Source: Deltaproteobacteria bacterium (GTDB lineage: Bacteria; Myxococcota_A; UBA796; UBA2385). Taken from it: a stretch of DNA of 64,000 nt. Shown here piece by piece: positions 9,879 to 18,773 of the stretch (position 1 is the stretch's first letter; each line of letters starts with the position of its first letter). The notes under the pieces are model-generated. The model searched no databases. It was not told the DNA's origin and saw only the letters and a list, made by a program, of their open reading frames with translations. Both the position numbers and the translations under genes were made by a program. The stretch lies in contig JAGYJW010000026.1 in assembly GCA_018401435.1 (NCBI GenBank), positions 1 to 64,000 on the forward strand, given 5' to 3'.

Positions 9879-11132
9879 GGCCCCTGCGCATCGCCCAGGT
9901 GCTGCACGGCTGGCCGCCCGCGGCCATGGGGGGCACGGGGCTCTATGTCGAGGCCCTGGCCCTCGCCCTGCAGGCCGATGGCCACCGGTCGCGGCTGCTG
10001 GCTCCCTGTCGCGCCCCGGCCAGGAGACGGTGGCGGCGGTGGGCTGGAAGGGGTTGCGCGTCGGGGCCTGCCGGCCCTGCGCTGGTCCCACAACTGGCAC
10101 CCGGCGGGCCTGGATGCCCGGGTGGGCCGGTGGCTCGAAGAGGAAGCCCCAGACGTCGTTCACATCCACCACCTCTCGGGCCTGGGCTTCCCCCTGATCG
10201 CCCAGGCGCGGGCGGCGGGGGCCCGGGTGATCCTCAGCCTGCACGACTACCACCTCGGTCTGCGCCCGAGGGCAGCTGTGGTGGACGCCGCCGGGAAGAT
10301 CTGCCCGGGCCCAGCGCCGCGGCCTGCCCCGACTGTGCGGCCGGGCGCGCGCTCCCAGCAGGCCTGCGGCAGCGCCTGGGCAAGGGGCTGCAACGCCTGG
10401 GCCTGACCCCCGAGCAGGGCCACCGCGCCCGCAGCGCCCGCAGCGCGATGGGCCTGGCCCACCGACGGCTGAGCCCCAGCCAGGACCTGGCCGACCGGAT
10501 GCAGGCCCTGGGCATGCCACCCATCGAGACCTGCCCCTTGCCGCTGCTCCGGCCGATCGCCCCAGCACCCGTCGCGCCGCCCGGTCCCCTGCGCATCCTC
10601 TTTGCGAGCGCCATGCTGCCCACCAAGGGCCCCGATCGGCTGCTCGCGGCCTCGGGCTGGGTTGCCGCTGGCGCGGCCACTCCTCAGCCTGGCCGGACCC
10701 TGCCCGCCCTTTCCCGGTCGCCCGCGCTTTGCCCAGGAGCTGCGCGCCGCCGCGGAGGCCACCCCCGGCGTGCGCTGGCTGGGCGCGCAGCCCCGACCGC
10801 CATGGGGGCCTTGTTGGCCGAACACGACCTGCTGGTGCTGCCATCCACCTGGCCCGAGAACTCGCCCCTGGTGGTGAGAGAGGCCACGGCGGCGGGGCTT
10901 CGGTTGATCCTGCCCGCGGTGGGCGGCGCGCGGGAGCTGGCCCCCGAGGCCCCCACCTTGCCGCCCGGATGCCCCACCGGCGGTCCTGCGGCGGCTGCTC
11001 GAAGCCGAGCTGCAGCGGGGTCGCGGGCGCTTGCCACCCCGAAGCGGGTCGCTGCCCGACGCCCACGCCCGCTGGCTGGTCTCCGAGGTCTACGCCCCCG
11101 ATACAGGGGCCGGGGGGCGGCCGGCGGAATAG
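9875..11132 (+). pseudogene. Second GT4-like glycosyltransferase, multiply frameshifted
   Basis: The GTG at 9875 overlaps the preceding stop (GTGA) and gives VRPLRIAQVLHGWPPAAMGG. As in the first glycosyltransferase, family motifs occur in shifting frames: DVVHIHHLSGLGFPL (10150), ARVILSLHDYHL (10230), LRILFASAMLPTKGPDRLL (10590), FAQELRAAAEATPGVRWLG (10730) and LLVLPSTWPENSPLVVREA (10830). The open end runs through ARWLVSEVYAP to a TAG at 11130-11132. This makes a tandem pair of paralogous glycosyltransferases, likely for a surface glycan. At least four frame breaks are present; the same error-or-decay question applies. Confidence 0.55.
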
Positions 11133-11238
11133 ACGACCGGCAGTCGGGCAGGCCCCCCCTTGCCCTGGCTCGCTGTGGCGCTGCGATACACTGGCGCACC
11201 GTCCGCAGTCGACCCCGAGCACCGAGAGCACCGACACC

Positions 11239-13489
11239 ATGTCGCAGTCTTCCGACGCCTTTGTCGTCCCCGCCGGTCTGGTCCTGGAACAGGACGAGCG
11301 CGGGCTGTCCATCGAGCACGAAGGCGACATTGTCCTGCATGGCACCCTGGGCCAGCGCCTGCGCCGGGTCCACAGCAACAACGGCAGCGTGACCCTGCAC
11401 CTGGACGCTGATCTCGAAGAGCTTGCCGCCCCGCGTGGCGACGTCACCGTGCACGGCGACCTGCGCACCTGCACCGTGCGGGGCCGGCAGATCCACATCA
11501 GCGGCGCCTGCGAGGCCGAGGGCATCTATGGATCCGCCGTGCGCATCGACGGCGACGTGGACGCCGGCGTGGTGAGCGCCCAGGAGGGCGGCGTCTTCAT
11601 CGGTGGCGCCGCGCGGGTGCGATCCGAGATCGAGTCCGATGGCGGCGATGTCGCCATCACCGGCAGCGCGCGGGCCGGCGGCATCGCCGCGACGGCCGGC
11701 CGCATCGCCGTGGGCGGCCCGGTGCAGGCCACCGAGCTGACCGCGGGCCTGTCCTTGCGCCTGCCGGCCGGTGTGCGCGCCCGCACCGTGCACTGCGACG
11801 GCGAGGTGGATCTGCAAGGCGATCGCGTCGAGGTCGAGCGGGTCTATGGCGACACGGTGAACATCCGGTCTGCCACGGCCCTGGTGCGCAGCGTGCAAGC
11901 CGAGCGCAGCATCCGCGTGGGCCCCGGCCACGTCGAGAGCGACGTCTTCATCGCCCCCACCGTCGCCCTGGACCCCAGCACCGAGGGCCGGATCACCGGC
12001 ATCGACTCCAAGAACGAGCTGGGCCCCAGCCGGGTGCGGGGCTGCCTGCGACTGGAGGAGCTGGCCTGGTATCTGGGCGATGTCGAGGCCTTCCTGGCGG
12101 AGCGCGGCCTGCGGCGTCTCCCCGAAGATGCGGTCGCAGCGCCCATTCCCGACATGCCACCCGCGCAGGCGTCCCTGGATGCCGCGGCGCAGGCGCCTCG
12201 GATCCAGGCACCGGTCGCGCCCCAGCCGGCGGCTGCTGCCGCCGCGCCGCCGGTGATCGCGCCGCTGCCTCGGCCCCAGGCGCCGGTGGTCACGCCGACG
12301 CCGGCTGTCGCGCAGGCGCCGGAGGTCGCGCCCGAGCCCGTCGCCGCGCCGGAAGCCGCCCCCGCGGTCCTGGCGGCCGAAGCCACCGAGGATCGGCCCA
12401 GCGCCGATGCCCCCATCGAGGCCCTGCCCGGCTTGGCCGAGCCCGAAGAGACCGCCGACCTGGGCGAGGCCGCCACCGCGGCCGCCCTCAGCCTGAGCGT
12501 CCTGGCCGCAGGCGCCGCCGCGATCGATGCGCCCGCGCCCGCGCCCGAGCCGGTCGTCGCCGCGCCCGAGCCCGAGCCCGCGCCGGTGGTCGCCGCGCCC
12601 GAGCCCGCGCCCGCGCCGGTGGTCGCCGCGCCCGAGCCCGAGCCCGCGCCGGCGGTCGCCGCGCCCGGGCCCTCCGCCGAAGAGGCCGCCCTGCGTGCCT
12701 TGATCGGCGAGACCCGCTCGGCCGTGGTCGAGCCGCCGCCCTGCCCCGCCCGCCGGTGGTCACCGATGTCTCCGAAGATCTCTTCGACATCGACACCAAC
12801 GCCTTGGGCCCCGCACCCGAGCCGCGCCCGGCCACCCGCCTGGACGCCGCACCCGCTCCAGCGCCTGCCCCAGCGCCCGCAGAGGCAGAGGCGCTGACCG
12901 AGGTCGCGGCCCACCGTCCCGGCACGATCGACCTCGAAGAGAATAGCGGCCTGATACTGCTGGACGATGAGCCCACCCTGGGCGACGAAGACGCCTTCAC
13001 GCCGCCGTTGCCGGCACCCATGGCGCTCGCCATGCCGCAGCCCGCCCTCGCCCAGCCCCAGGCCGCGCCGTTGCCCCAGCCGGCGCCCACCATCGTGCCG
13101 GTCGAGTTCGAGGTCGAGGACGAAGAAGTCGACGAAGACGAGCCCCCGCCGGCGGTGGCCCCGCCGGTCGCAGCGCCTGCGCCCGCACCCGCGCCGCCGG
13201 CTGCCGCGCCGGCCCCGCGGATCCCCCAGAAGCCATGGCCGACCCGATCTACATGTTGATGCTGGAGACCGTGGGCCGCATGACCTCCTGCTACGAGGCC
13301 AACCAGCTTCCCCCGGCGGTCGAGCAGCTGCGGGGCATGGTCGAGCAGCAGGACTACGACGGCATCCGGGCAGGCTTCTCCACCCTGTGGAATGACCTGG
13401 TCAGCTACCACCGTGAGCGGGGAATCCAGCTTCAACCGCGGGTTTCCCACACATTCCGCACCATCGACACCATCGTCCGCAACCTCTGA
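11239..13489 (+). CDS. FapA/bactofilin-like beta-helix protein with Pro/Ala-rich tail (two frame breaks)
   Basis: The ATG at 11239 begins MSQSSDAFVV. About 280 residues of short Val/Gly/Asp beta-strand repeats follow (DGDVDAGVVSAQEGGVFIGG, GRIAVGGPVQATEL), resembling the right-handed beta-helix of FapA/DUF342 or bactofilins. A long Ala/Pro/Glu-rich region comes next, continuing in a second frame from about 12745 (VTDVSEDLFDIDTNALGP). A conserved-looking C-terminal domain in a third frame (13235-13489) contains DPIYMLMLETVGRM and reads to the stop. The last part could be an independent 84-aa gene starting at 13235. No signal peptide. Cytoplasmic scaffold is a guess; function unknown. Confidence 0.5.
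12562..12660 (+). repeat. Three tandem 33-bp repeats encoding an APEPEPAPVVA unit
   Basis: Three near-identical 33-base units start at 12562, 12595 and 12628 within the Pro/Ala-rich linker of the preceding gene, with a partial unit before them. Each encodes 11 residues of the pattern AP-E-P-x-P-AP-V/A-VA. Such tracts slip in replication and are difficult for sequencing; a frame break follows only about 85 bases downstream. Confidence 0.85.
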
Positions 13490-13507
13490 CCGGAGGGCGG
13501 CGCGCGC

Positions 13508-13882
13508 TCACTCCCAGTCGTTGAGCAGCTCGTCGACGGCGGCCTTGTCGGCCACGCTCAGCTCTTCGAAGCAGATGCCCATGCCCGCATTCATGGGGCC
13601 GGCGTCTTCGGGGCTGAGCTTCCAGCGCACCACCGCGGTGGTATCGATGGGCTGCTCGCGTTCGGGCAGCCGGAAGCGCAGGCGAAAGCGCGTGCCCAGC
13701 TCCAGCGGGCTGTCGGTCTTGATGAACATGCCGCCGATGCTCACATTGGCGGTGTAGTCCGTCAGGAAGTCCTGCATGCACTCGTACTCGACCAGGACCT
13801 TGATGGGCAGCCGACGGGTGTCCCGGCGGTTGGATGGCAAGGTCGAGAGCGACGTGTCGGCGATGGCACCTTGGGTGAGCAT
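13508..13882 (-). CDS. PilZ-domain protein (c-di-GMP binding)
   Basis: 124 aa, single PilZ domain. The c-di-GMP signature is present as an Arg cluster NRRDTRRLP (about residues 18-26) followed by NVSIGGMFI, matching the [D/N]xSxxG motif. GGAGG lies nine bases before the ATG, supporting the start at 13882. Stand-alone PilZ proteins of this size are common in myxobacteria, where some affect motility and polarity. The HDOD-GGDEF protein at 52.3 kb could supply c-di-GMP, but that link is only inferred. It converges on the 11239 gene. Confidence 0.85.
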   Translation of the reverse strand: MLTQGAIADTSLSTLPSNRRDTRRLPIKVLVEYECMQDFLTDYTANVSIGGMFIKTDSPLELGTRFRLRFRLPEREQPIDTTAVVRWKLSPEDAGPMNAGMGICFEELSVADKAAVDELLNDWE

Positions 13883-14059
13883 GGCTGCATTTCCTCCGTG
13901 GCGGGCGTGGGCCGGGGCGAAGACGGCGCGGCGGCAGGTCGCGTCCGGTCAAGAGCCTGTTCGGAGCGCAGCGCCGGATCTGTAGGGAAAGCTGCAGGGT
14001 GAGGCGCAGCCCGTCGATCTCGCGATCAGGCCGCCCAGGGCACCCATCCGCCCCAATGC

Positions 14060-14089
14060 TTGCGGCGGAGGCCCGGCAACCGATAGGAT
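14060..14089 (+). promoter_or_regulatory. Candidate sigma-70-type promoter (TTGCGG-N18-TAGGAT)
   Basis: TTGCGG at 14060-14065 and TAGGAT at 14084-14089 are separated by 18 bases. The -10 hexamer overlaps the upstream ATG at 14088, so if this promoter is real the translated start must be the GTG at 14118, which has GGAGAG before it. The same TAGGAT hexamer with an 18-base spacer occurs at 54936-54965. Confidence 0.45.
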
Positions 14090-14117
14090 GCGCACCCCAG
14101 AGACTCTCGGAGAGGCC

Positions 14118-15497
14118 GTGGACCATTCGCTGCGAAGCTCGCTCCCTGGCCGCCTGCTGCCCCTGCTCTTCGGAACGGTCGCTGCTGGAGGCCTCACGGG
14201 CTGCAACAAGTACCTCCTGTTCAACCAGGCCGGCTACGAGCAGTCCTCCTTCTCCAACGAAGCCGACATCCTCTTCGTCATCGACAACTCGGCCTCCATG
14301 GCGGCCGAGACCTCCGCGTTGGCGCTGAATTTCAACACCTTCATCGACACCCTGACCAGCGCCGCCGGCGCCACGCCGGTCACCGAGACGCTGACGGACG
14401 CGGTGGGCAATTACATCACCTACACCCAGCAGCGTGGCCGATTCCTGGATTATAACCTGGGGATCACGACGACTTCGGTGGACACCAACGGCGGCAGCAG
14501 CACCGGCGTGGACCCCGGCGAGGCCGGCCTGCTGGTGGGCGGCGTGGTGGCCAAGGGCGACGCCGACGTGGCCGCGGCCTTCCGCGAACAACTGCTCTGC
14601 GACACGGCCTTCTGGGCCGATACCAATGTGCCCGCGGACCCCGGCTATGACGACGCGGCCTGCAGCGCCGGGCGCACCCCCGACATCATCAGCCAGGAGT
14701 ACCTGGACTGCGTCTGCGGCTTCGACTCCTGGAACCAGAACCCCCAGGGCTCGGGCAATGAGGAGCCGCTGGAGGCCGCCCTGCTGGCCCTCTGCCGCTC
14801 GGTCGATGACCCGCCCGAGGCCTGCTACGACCCCCTCGCTCCCTTTGCCGGCAGCACCAACCTGGTCAACGAGGGCTTCTTCCGCCCCGATGGCACCGTG
14901 GTGGTGGTGGTCGTCACGGATGAAGGCGACAACTCCCGCCGCATGGCCCAGGGAGAGGTGGACCCCACCGAGGCCTATATCGAGCCCCTCGAAGCCTTCG
15001 GCAAGCCGGTCAAGGTGGTGGCCATCACCCCGGATCTCGACCCCACCAGCGGCGGCGTGATCTGCGGCTCCGAGCTCAACCCGACGCCGCCCACCTGGTC
15101 CTTGCAGCGCATCATCGACGCGACCGAGCTCACCGGCGGCTTTCACCGCAACATCATCGTGGACAGCGCCGACGGCTGCGCCCCCAGCGACTTCAGCAAG
15201 CACCTCGCCGACCTGGGCAACCTGCTGGTGAACCTGGTCACCTCCTTCCAGCTGCAGTCGATCCCCGACATCACCACCATCCGCGTCTGGGTGGATGGCG
15301 ACGAGGTCAGCCAGTCCGAGCTGCGGGATCCCTCCGAGATCACCGACGAGACGCCCGATCTCTACTCGTCGGGCTGGTCTTATGACCCCTCGCAGAACAG
15401 CATCACCTTCTGGGGAGACGCGATCCCGGGCTTCAACTCGGATGTCGAGATCTTCTACCGTCCGCTGGCCAGCAAGCCCCGCGACCTCCCCTTCTAG
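14118..15497 (+). CDS. VWA-domain lipoprotein
   Basis: About 459 aa. The GTG at 14118 is preferred over the ATG at 14088 because of GGAGAG five bases upstream and an overlapping -10 element. The signal peptide ends in lipobox GLTGC. A VWA domain follows directly, with the MIDAS motif DNSAS in LFVIDNSASMAAE. Several Cys residues (LDCVCGFDSW, CDTAFW) suggest disulfides outside the cytoplasm. A second strand VVVVVVTDEGDNS matches the VWA fold. The C-terminal part is beta-rich and not recognised. Expected at the outer membrane or cell surface as a metal-dependent binding protein. It precedes the OM-barrel/TPR pair by 86 bases. Confidence 0.75.
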   Translation: MDHSLRSSLPGRLLPLLFGTVAAGGLTGCNKYLLFNQAGYEQSSFSNEADILFVIDNSASMAAETSALALNFNTFIDTLTSAAGATPVTETLTDAVGNYITYTQQRGRFLDYNLGITTTSVDTNGGSSTGVDPGEAGLLVGGVVAKGDADVAAAFREQLLCDTAFWADTNVPADPGYDDAACSAGRTPDIISQEYLDCVCGFDSWNQNPQGSGNEEPLEAALLALCRSVDDPPEACYDPLAPFAGSTNLVNEGFFRPDGTVVVVVVTDEGDNSRRMAQGEVDPTEAYIEPLEAFGKPVKVVAITPDLDPTSGGVICGSELNPTPPTWSLQRIIDATELTGGFHRNIIVDSADGCAPSDFSKHLADLGNLLVNLVTSFQLQSIPDITTIRVWVDGDEVSQSELRDPSEITDETPDLYSSGWSYDPSQNSITFWGDAIPGFNSDVEIFYRPLASKPRDLPF

Positions 15498-15583
15498 CCG
15501 GATCCAGGCGCCCCGGCGCCGGTCTCTCCTCCTGGCCGGACGGCTCCCCCGCTGGCCCCTCCCCTTCCCTTCCTGGAACGACC

Positions 15584-16282
15584 ATGCGACGCCTCCCCTC
15601 CCTGCTGGCCGCCGCCGCGCTCGTCGCCTCCGCCCTGGCCGCCTCTCCGGTCGCTCGGGCCCAAGAGACGCTGGACGTGGGTGTTCTCAAGAATTCCGAC
15701 ATCAGCGTGGTCCAGAAGCTGCTCTACCCCAAGACCGACGCCCTGGAGCTGGCGGTGGCGGTGGGCTGGATGCCTTTCGACACCTACACCACCACGCCGG
15801 TCGCCTCCTTCGGGGTGGTCAAGCACTTCAGCGAGACCCTGGGCGTCGAGGGCAGCCTCACCGGCGGCTACAGCCTCAAGAATGTGGCCTACAAGCAGCT
15901 GGAGAGCCCCGCCTATGGCATCCAGCCCGACGCCTACCGCTTCCTGGGCTCGGCCCTGGTGGATGTGCAGTGGTCGCCCATCTACGCCAAGCTGAACTGG
16001 ATGGGCAAGAAGGTCGTGCACCACGACATCTACGGCCTGGCCGGCATCGGCGCGGCGGTGGAGCAGGCCATGATGCCCGACGCCAGCGTCGCGGTGGCCC
16101 CGGGCCTGGGCCTGGGGGTGGGCATGCGCTTCTTCCTGGCCAGCGGCGACGCCATCCGGGTGCAGATCCGCGATGACCTGCTCTACCAGAAGCGGGTGAA
16201 GACGGCCGAGGTCCAGCCCTGGTTCGTCAAGCAGAATGTGGCCCTGTCGGTGGGCTACTCCAAGATGAAGCGGAGCAAGTGA
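15584..16282 (+). CDS. Outer-membrane beta-barrel protein (myxobacterial type)
   Basis: 232 aa. A clear Sec signal peptide ends near ASPVARAQE. The mature protein shows alternating aromatic/polar strands (VAVGWMPFDTYTT, AVEQAMMPDASVAVAPGLGLG) and ends in a beta-strand-rich C-terminus. This pattern and length match the small outer-membrane barrel family frequent in Myxococcales, which includes the GltA/GltB components of the Myxococcus gliding machinery. The stop overlaps the start of the TPR gene (ATGA), so the two are coupled. Calling it a Glt homologue would need a search; I give only the fold class. Confidence 0.68.
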   Translation: MRRLPSLLAAAALVASALAASPVARAQETLDVGVLKNSDISVVQKLLYPKTDALELAVAVGWMPFDTYTTTPVASFGVVKHFSETLGVEGSLTGGYSLKNVAYKQLESPAYGIQPDAYRFLGSALVDVQWSPIYAKLNWMGKKVVHHDIYGLAGIGAAVEQAMMPDASVAVAPGLGLGVGMRFFLASGDAIRVQIRDDLLYQKRVKTAEVQPWFVKQNVALSVGYSKMKRSK

Positions 16283-17865
16283 TGGGGGCCCGCCGCTCGC
16301 TGCTGCCCCTGGGCTTGCTGCTTGGCCTGCTGGCCGGCGCCCTGGCCCCAACTCCGGCCGACGCAGCCAAGAAGGAGGCCAAGATCCTCCCGGCCAGCAC
16401 CGAGCCGGAGGCCAGGCCCATGCCCACCATGGAGGAGCGCACCGCCGCCTTCGGGGCCATCGACGAGGCCTACAAGGCCGGCCGCCTGAAGGAGGCCGCC
16501 GACCTGCTGGTGGCACTCACCGAAAACACCGAACTGTCGCACTTTCACGCCGAGTCCTACGCCCGCCTGGGCGGCATCCTCGAGAAGCTCGACCTGCCTT
16601 ATGGCGCCCTGGTCGCCTATGAGCGCGCCCTGGCCACCGACGCCCCCCTGGTGGCCGGATCGGCGGCCTCGGCCATCCAGCTGGCCGACAAGGTGGGCGA
16701 CACCGCCCTGCTCGAGGGCACCTTCGCCGAGAATGTGGGCCTGGACGTGCCCGCCGCCGTGCGCAGCCGCATGGCCTACCTCGCGGCGCGGGAGTCCCAC
16801 CACAAGGGCCAGGACACCGTCGCCCTCGCCATCCTGAAGATGGTGCAGAAGGACGACCCCTACCTGCCCGAGGCCAAGAGCCTCGAAGGCGTGCTGCTGT
16901 CCACCACGGGCAAGCCCGAGGCCGCCCTGGCCCCCTTCTTGACCGCGCAGGCCGCCGGCGCGGCCGCGGGTCGGGGCGCCCAGTTCAACGACGTGATGGT
17001 CGTGAACCTCGCCCGCTCCTATTACGCCGCCGAAAACTGGCCCCGGGCCGTGGAATACTTCGCCCAGGTCACCCGCGACAGCCGCATGTGGCCCGAGGTC
17101 CAGTTCGAGCGCGCCTGGGCCCACTTCCGCATGGAGGATATGAACGGCGCCCTGGCCTTGCTGCAGAACCACACCTCGCCCTTCTTTGCGGACTGGTACT
17201 TCCCCGAAGGCGAGCTGCTGCGGGTGCACAGCCTCTTCCTGATGTGCAAATTCCCCGAGGCCAGCAAGCAGATCGACAGCTTCCGCACCCGCTACGCGCC
17301 GGTGCAGACCACGCTGCAGCAGGTGGCCGCCACCGATCCCGCCACCCTCTTTGCCGAGATGCGCAAGCATGTCGAGGGCGAAAAGAGCAGCCTGCCGGCC
17401 ATGATCACCTGGCGCTTCGAGGTGGAGGAGCGCTTCCTGGACGATCTCAACGCGATTCGCCACGCCGAAGACGAGCTGAAGCGCGTGCAGAGCGTCAGCG
17501 CCAACCCCTTCACCGAGTGGACCAGCCGCCAGGTCAGCGCCCGCAAGGCCGCCTTGATCCAGGCCGAAGGCGAGCGCATCCGGGCCAGGGCCGCCGGCAT
17601 GGAGGCCCAGCTGGGCCAGATGCTGAGCGACGCCGAGATGAGCAAGCTGGACATGATGCAGTTCGAGACCCGGCTCTTTGAGCAGGCCGCCAACCGCGGC
17701 GAGCTGGCCGAAGCCCGCGACACCGTGGTGCGCGCCGCCCGGGTCAAGGATGGCTACCGCCAGTGGCCCTTTGACGGTGAATACTGGGGGGACGAGCTGG
17801 GCTATTACCGCATCAACGCCAAGCCGGATTGCCCGGCGGGCATGGCGGCCGGCAGCGCCCGGTAG
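16279..17865 (+). CDS. Exported TPR protein, partner of the upstream beta-barrel
   Basis: 528 aa with an N-terminal signal peptide (LLPLGLLLGLLAGALAPTPADA). Tetratricopeptide-like helical repeats follow from about residue 50 to 300 (for example ESYARLGGILEKLDLPYGA and NLARSYYAAENWPRAVEYF). A long charged coiled-coil region spans about 370-480, and the C-terminus has a conserved-looking block with YRQWPFDGEYWGDELGYY. Translational coupling to an OM barrel suggests a periplasmic partner. In Myxococcus the TPR protein GltC follows gltA-gltB, so this pair may be analogous; that is inference from order and domain type. Confidence 0.68.
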   Translation: MMGARRSLLPLGLLLGLLAGALAPTPADAAKKEAKILPASTEPEARPMPTMEERTAAFGAIDEAYKAGRLKEAADLLVALTENTELSHFHAESYARLGGILEKLDLPYGALVAYERALATDAPLVAGSAASAIQLADKVGDTALLEGTFAENVGLDVPAAVRSRMAYLAARESHHKGQDTVALAILKMVQKDDPYLPEAKSLEGVLLSTTGKPEAALAPFLTAQAAGAAAGRGAQFNDVMVVNLARSYYAAENWPRAVEYFAQVTRDSRMWPEVQFERAWAHFRMEDMNGALALLQNHTSPFFADWYFPEGELLRVHSLFLMCKFPEASKQIDSFRTRYAPVQTTLQQVAATDPATLFAEMRKHVEGEKSSLPAMITWRFEVEERFLDDLNAIRHAEDELKRVQSVSANPFTEWTSRQVSARKAALIQAEGERIRARAAGMEAQLGQMLSDAEMSKLDMMQFETRLFEQAANRGELAEARDTVVRAARVKDGYRQWPFDGEYWGDELGYYRINAKPDCPAGMAAGSAR

Positions 17866-17870
17866 GGGGC

Positions 17871-18773
17871 TCAGGGGGCCCTGGCGGTCCGGGGCAGGGC
17901 CGCGATCTCGGCCTCCAGCGCGGCCTGGCTGGCCACCCCGTCCACGGGCGGGTGGGCCTCGCCGCGCACGCAGACAGCGGCGTAGTGCTCCAGCAGCAAG
18001 GCCTCCAAGAGCGGGTCGGGGCGCGCGTTCACGCCGTGAAAGGCGTCCTCGACCCGGGCCATGCTGGGGGCCTCCCCCGAGCAGAACCAGGCGCGCTCGT
18101 CGTCGTGGTGCAGGTGGTCCCAGAGCCGCCGCAGGTAGAGGTGGGCCCCCGCCGACCGGCAGCGCAGGCGCAGCTCGGGGCCTGTCCCCTCCTCGCAGCT
18201 GTCCAGGTTGAGGCCATTCTCGGTCTCCAACCCCATCTCGAAGTAGCGCTGCCAGAAGCGCCAGCGGATGTCGGTCGCGGGCAGGCGGGCCTCCCAGGCC
18301 GCGAAGAGCGCTTGGGCCCGGGGCAGGCGCTCGGACCTGGGCAGGTCGGCGCTGGTGCGCACCAGGGTGCGAAGCTCCCCCTGCCACAGGTGCTGGCCGC
18401 AGTCGTGCTTGAAGGCGCCCGCGTCCAGGCAGGCCTGCGCAGCCTCGTCGCGATCGCGCGCCCTCAGCGCGTCCTCGGCGCGAATGAAGGCGCACTCGTC
18501 CCGCCAGGCCCCCTCGGGCACCTGGGGGCAGAGGGCCTTGAGGCTGCCCGGCTCGCGGGCGCGGATCTTCAGCACCACCGCCAGGGCGCAGTCCCCGGCC
18601 AGCATCGGGTCGGCCAGGGCGGCGCAGGCGGGCAGGGCGACCGTGGCCACCGGGTTGGGATCGGCGATCAACGCCGCATAGTCTTCGGCCAGCCTGCTCT
18701 GCTGCCGGTCCCCGGCCTGGCCTCCTGGAGCCCCACACGCGGACAGGGCCAGCCACCCCAGCAGCCGCCTCAT
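17871..18773 (-). CDS. Cys-rich lipoprotein of unknown function
   Basis: About 300 aa. The ATG at 18773 overlaps the kinase stop (ATGA) and gives MRRLLGWLALSAC with a lipobox at Cys13; a GTG 15 bases upstream is less likely. The mature part is alpha-helical with paired cysteines (LPACAAL, GDCAL, DECAF, QACLD, DCGQ), which suggests disulfide-stabilised Sel1/TPR-like helices in the periplasm. No catalytic motif is seen. Coupling to the Ser/Thr kinase suggests they are expressed together. Confidence 0.6.
   Translation of the reverse strand: MRRLLGWLALSACGAPGGQAGDRQQSRLAEDYAALIADPNPVATVALPACAALADPMLAGDCALAVVLKIRAREPGSLKALCPQVPEGAWRDECAFIRAEDALRARDRDEAAQACLDAGAFKHDCGQHLWQGELRTLVRTSADLPRSERLPRAQALFAAWEARLPATDIRWRFWQRYFEMGLETENGLNLDSCEEGTGPELRLRCRSAGAHLYLRRLWDHLHHDDERAWFCSGEAPSMARVEDAFHGVNARPDPLLEALLLEHYAAVCVRGEAHPPVDGVASQAALEAEIAALPRTARAP

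Noticed and set aside
12562..12660. Tandem 33-bp units considered as a CRISPR-like array
   Set aside because: Units are contiguous without unique spacers and encode an in-frame Pro/Ala/Glu repeat.
14088..14117. ATG at 14088 as the start of the VWA lipoprotein
   Set aside because: It overlaps a candidate -10 box and lacks a spaced ribosome site; the GTG at 14118 has GGAGAG and gives a better signal peptide.
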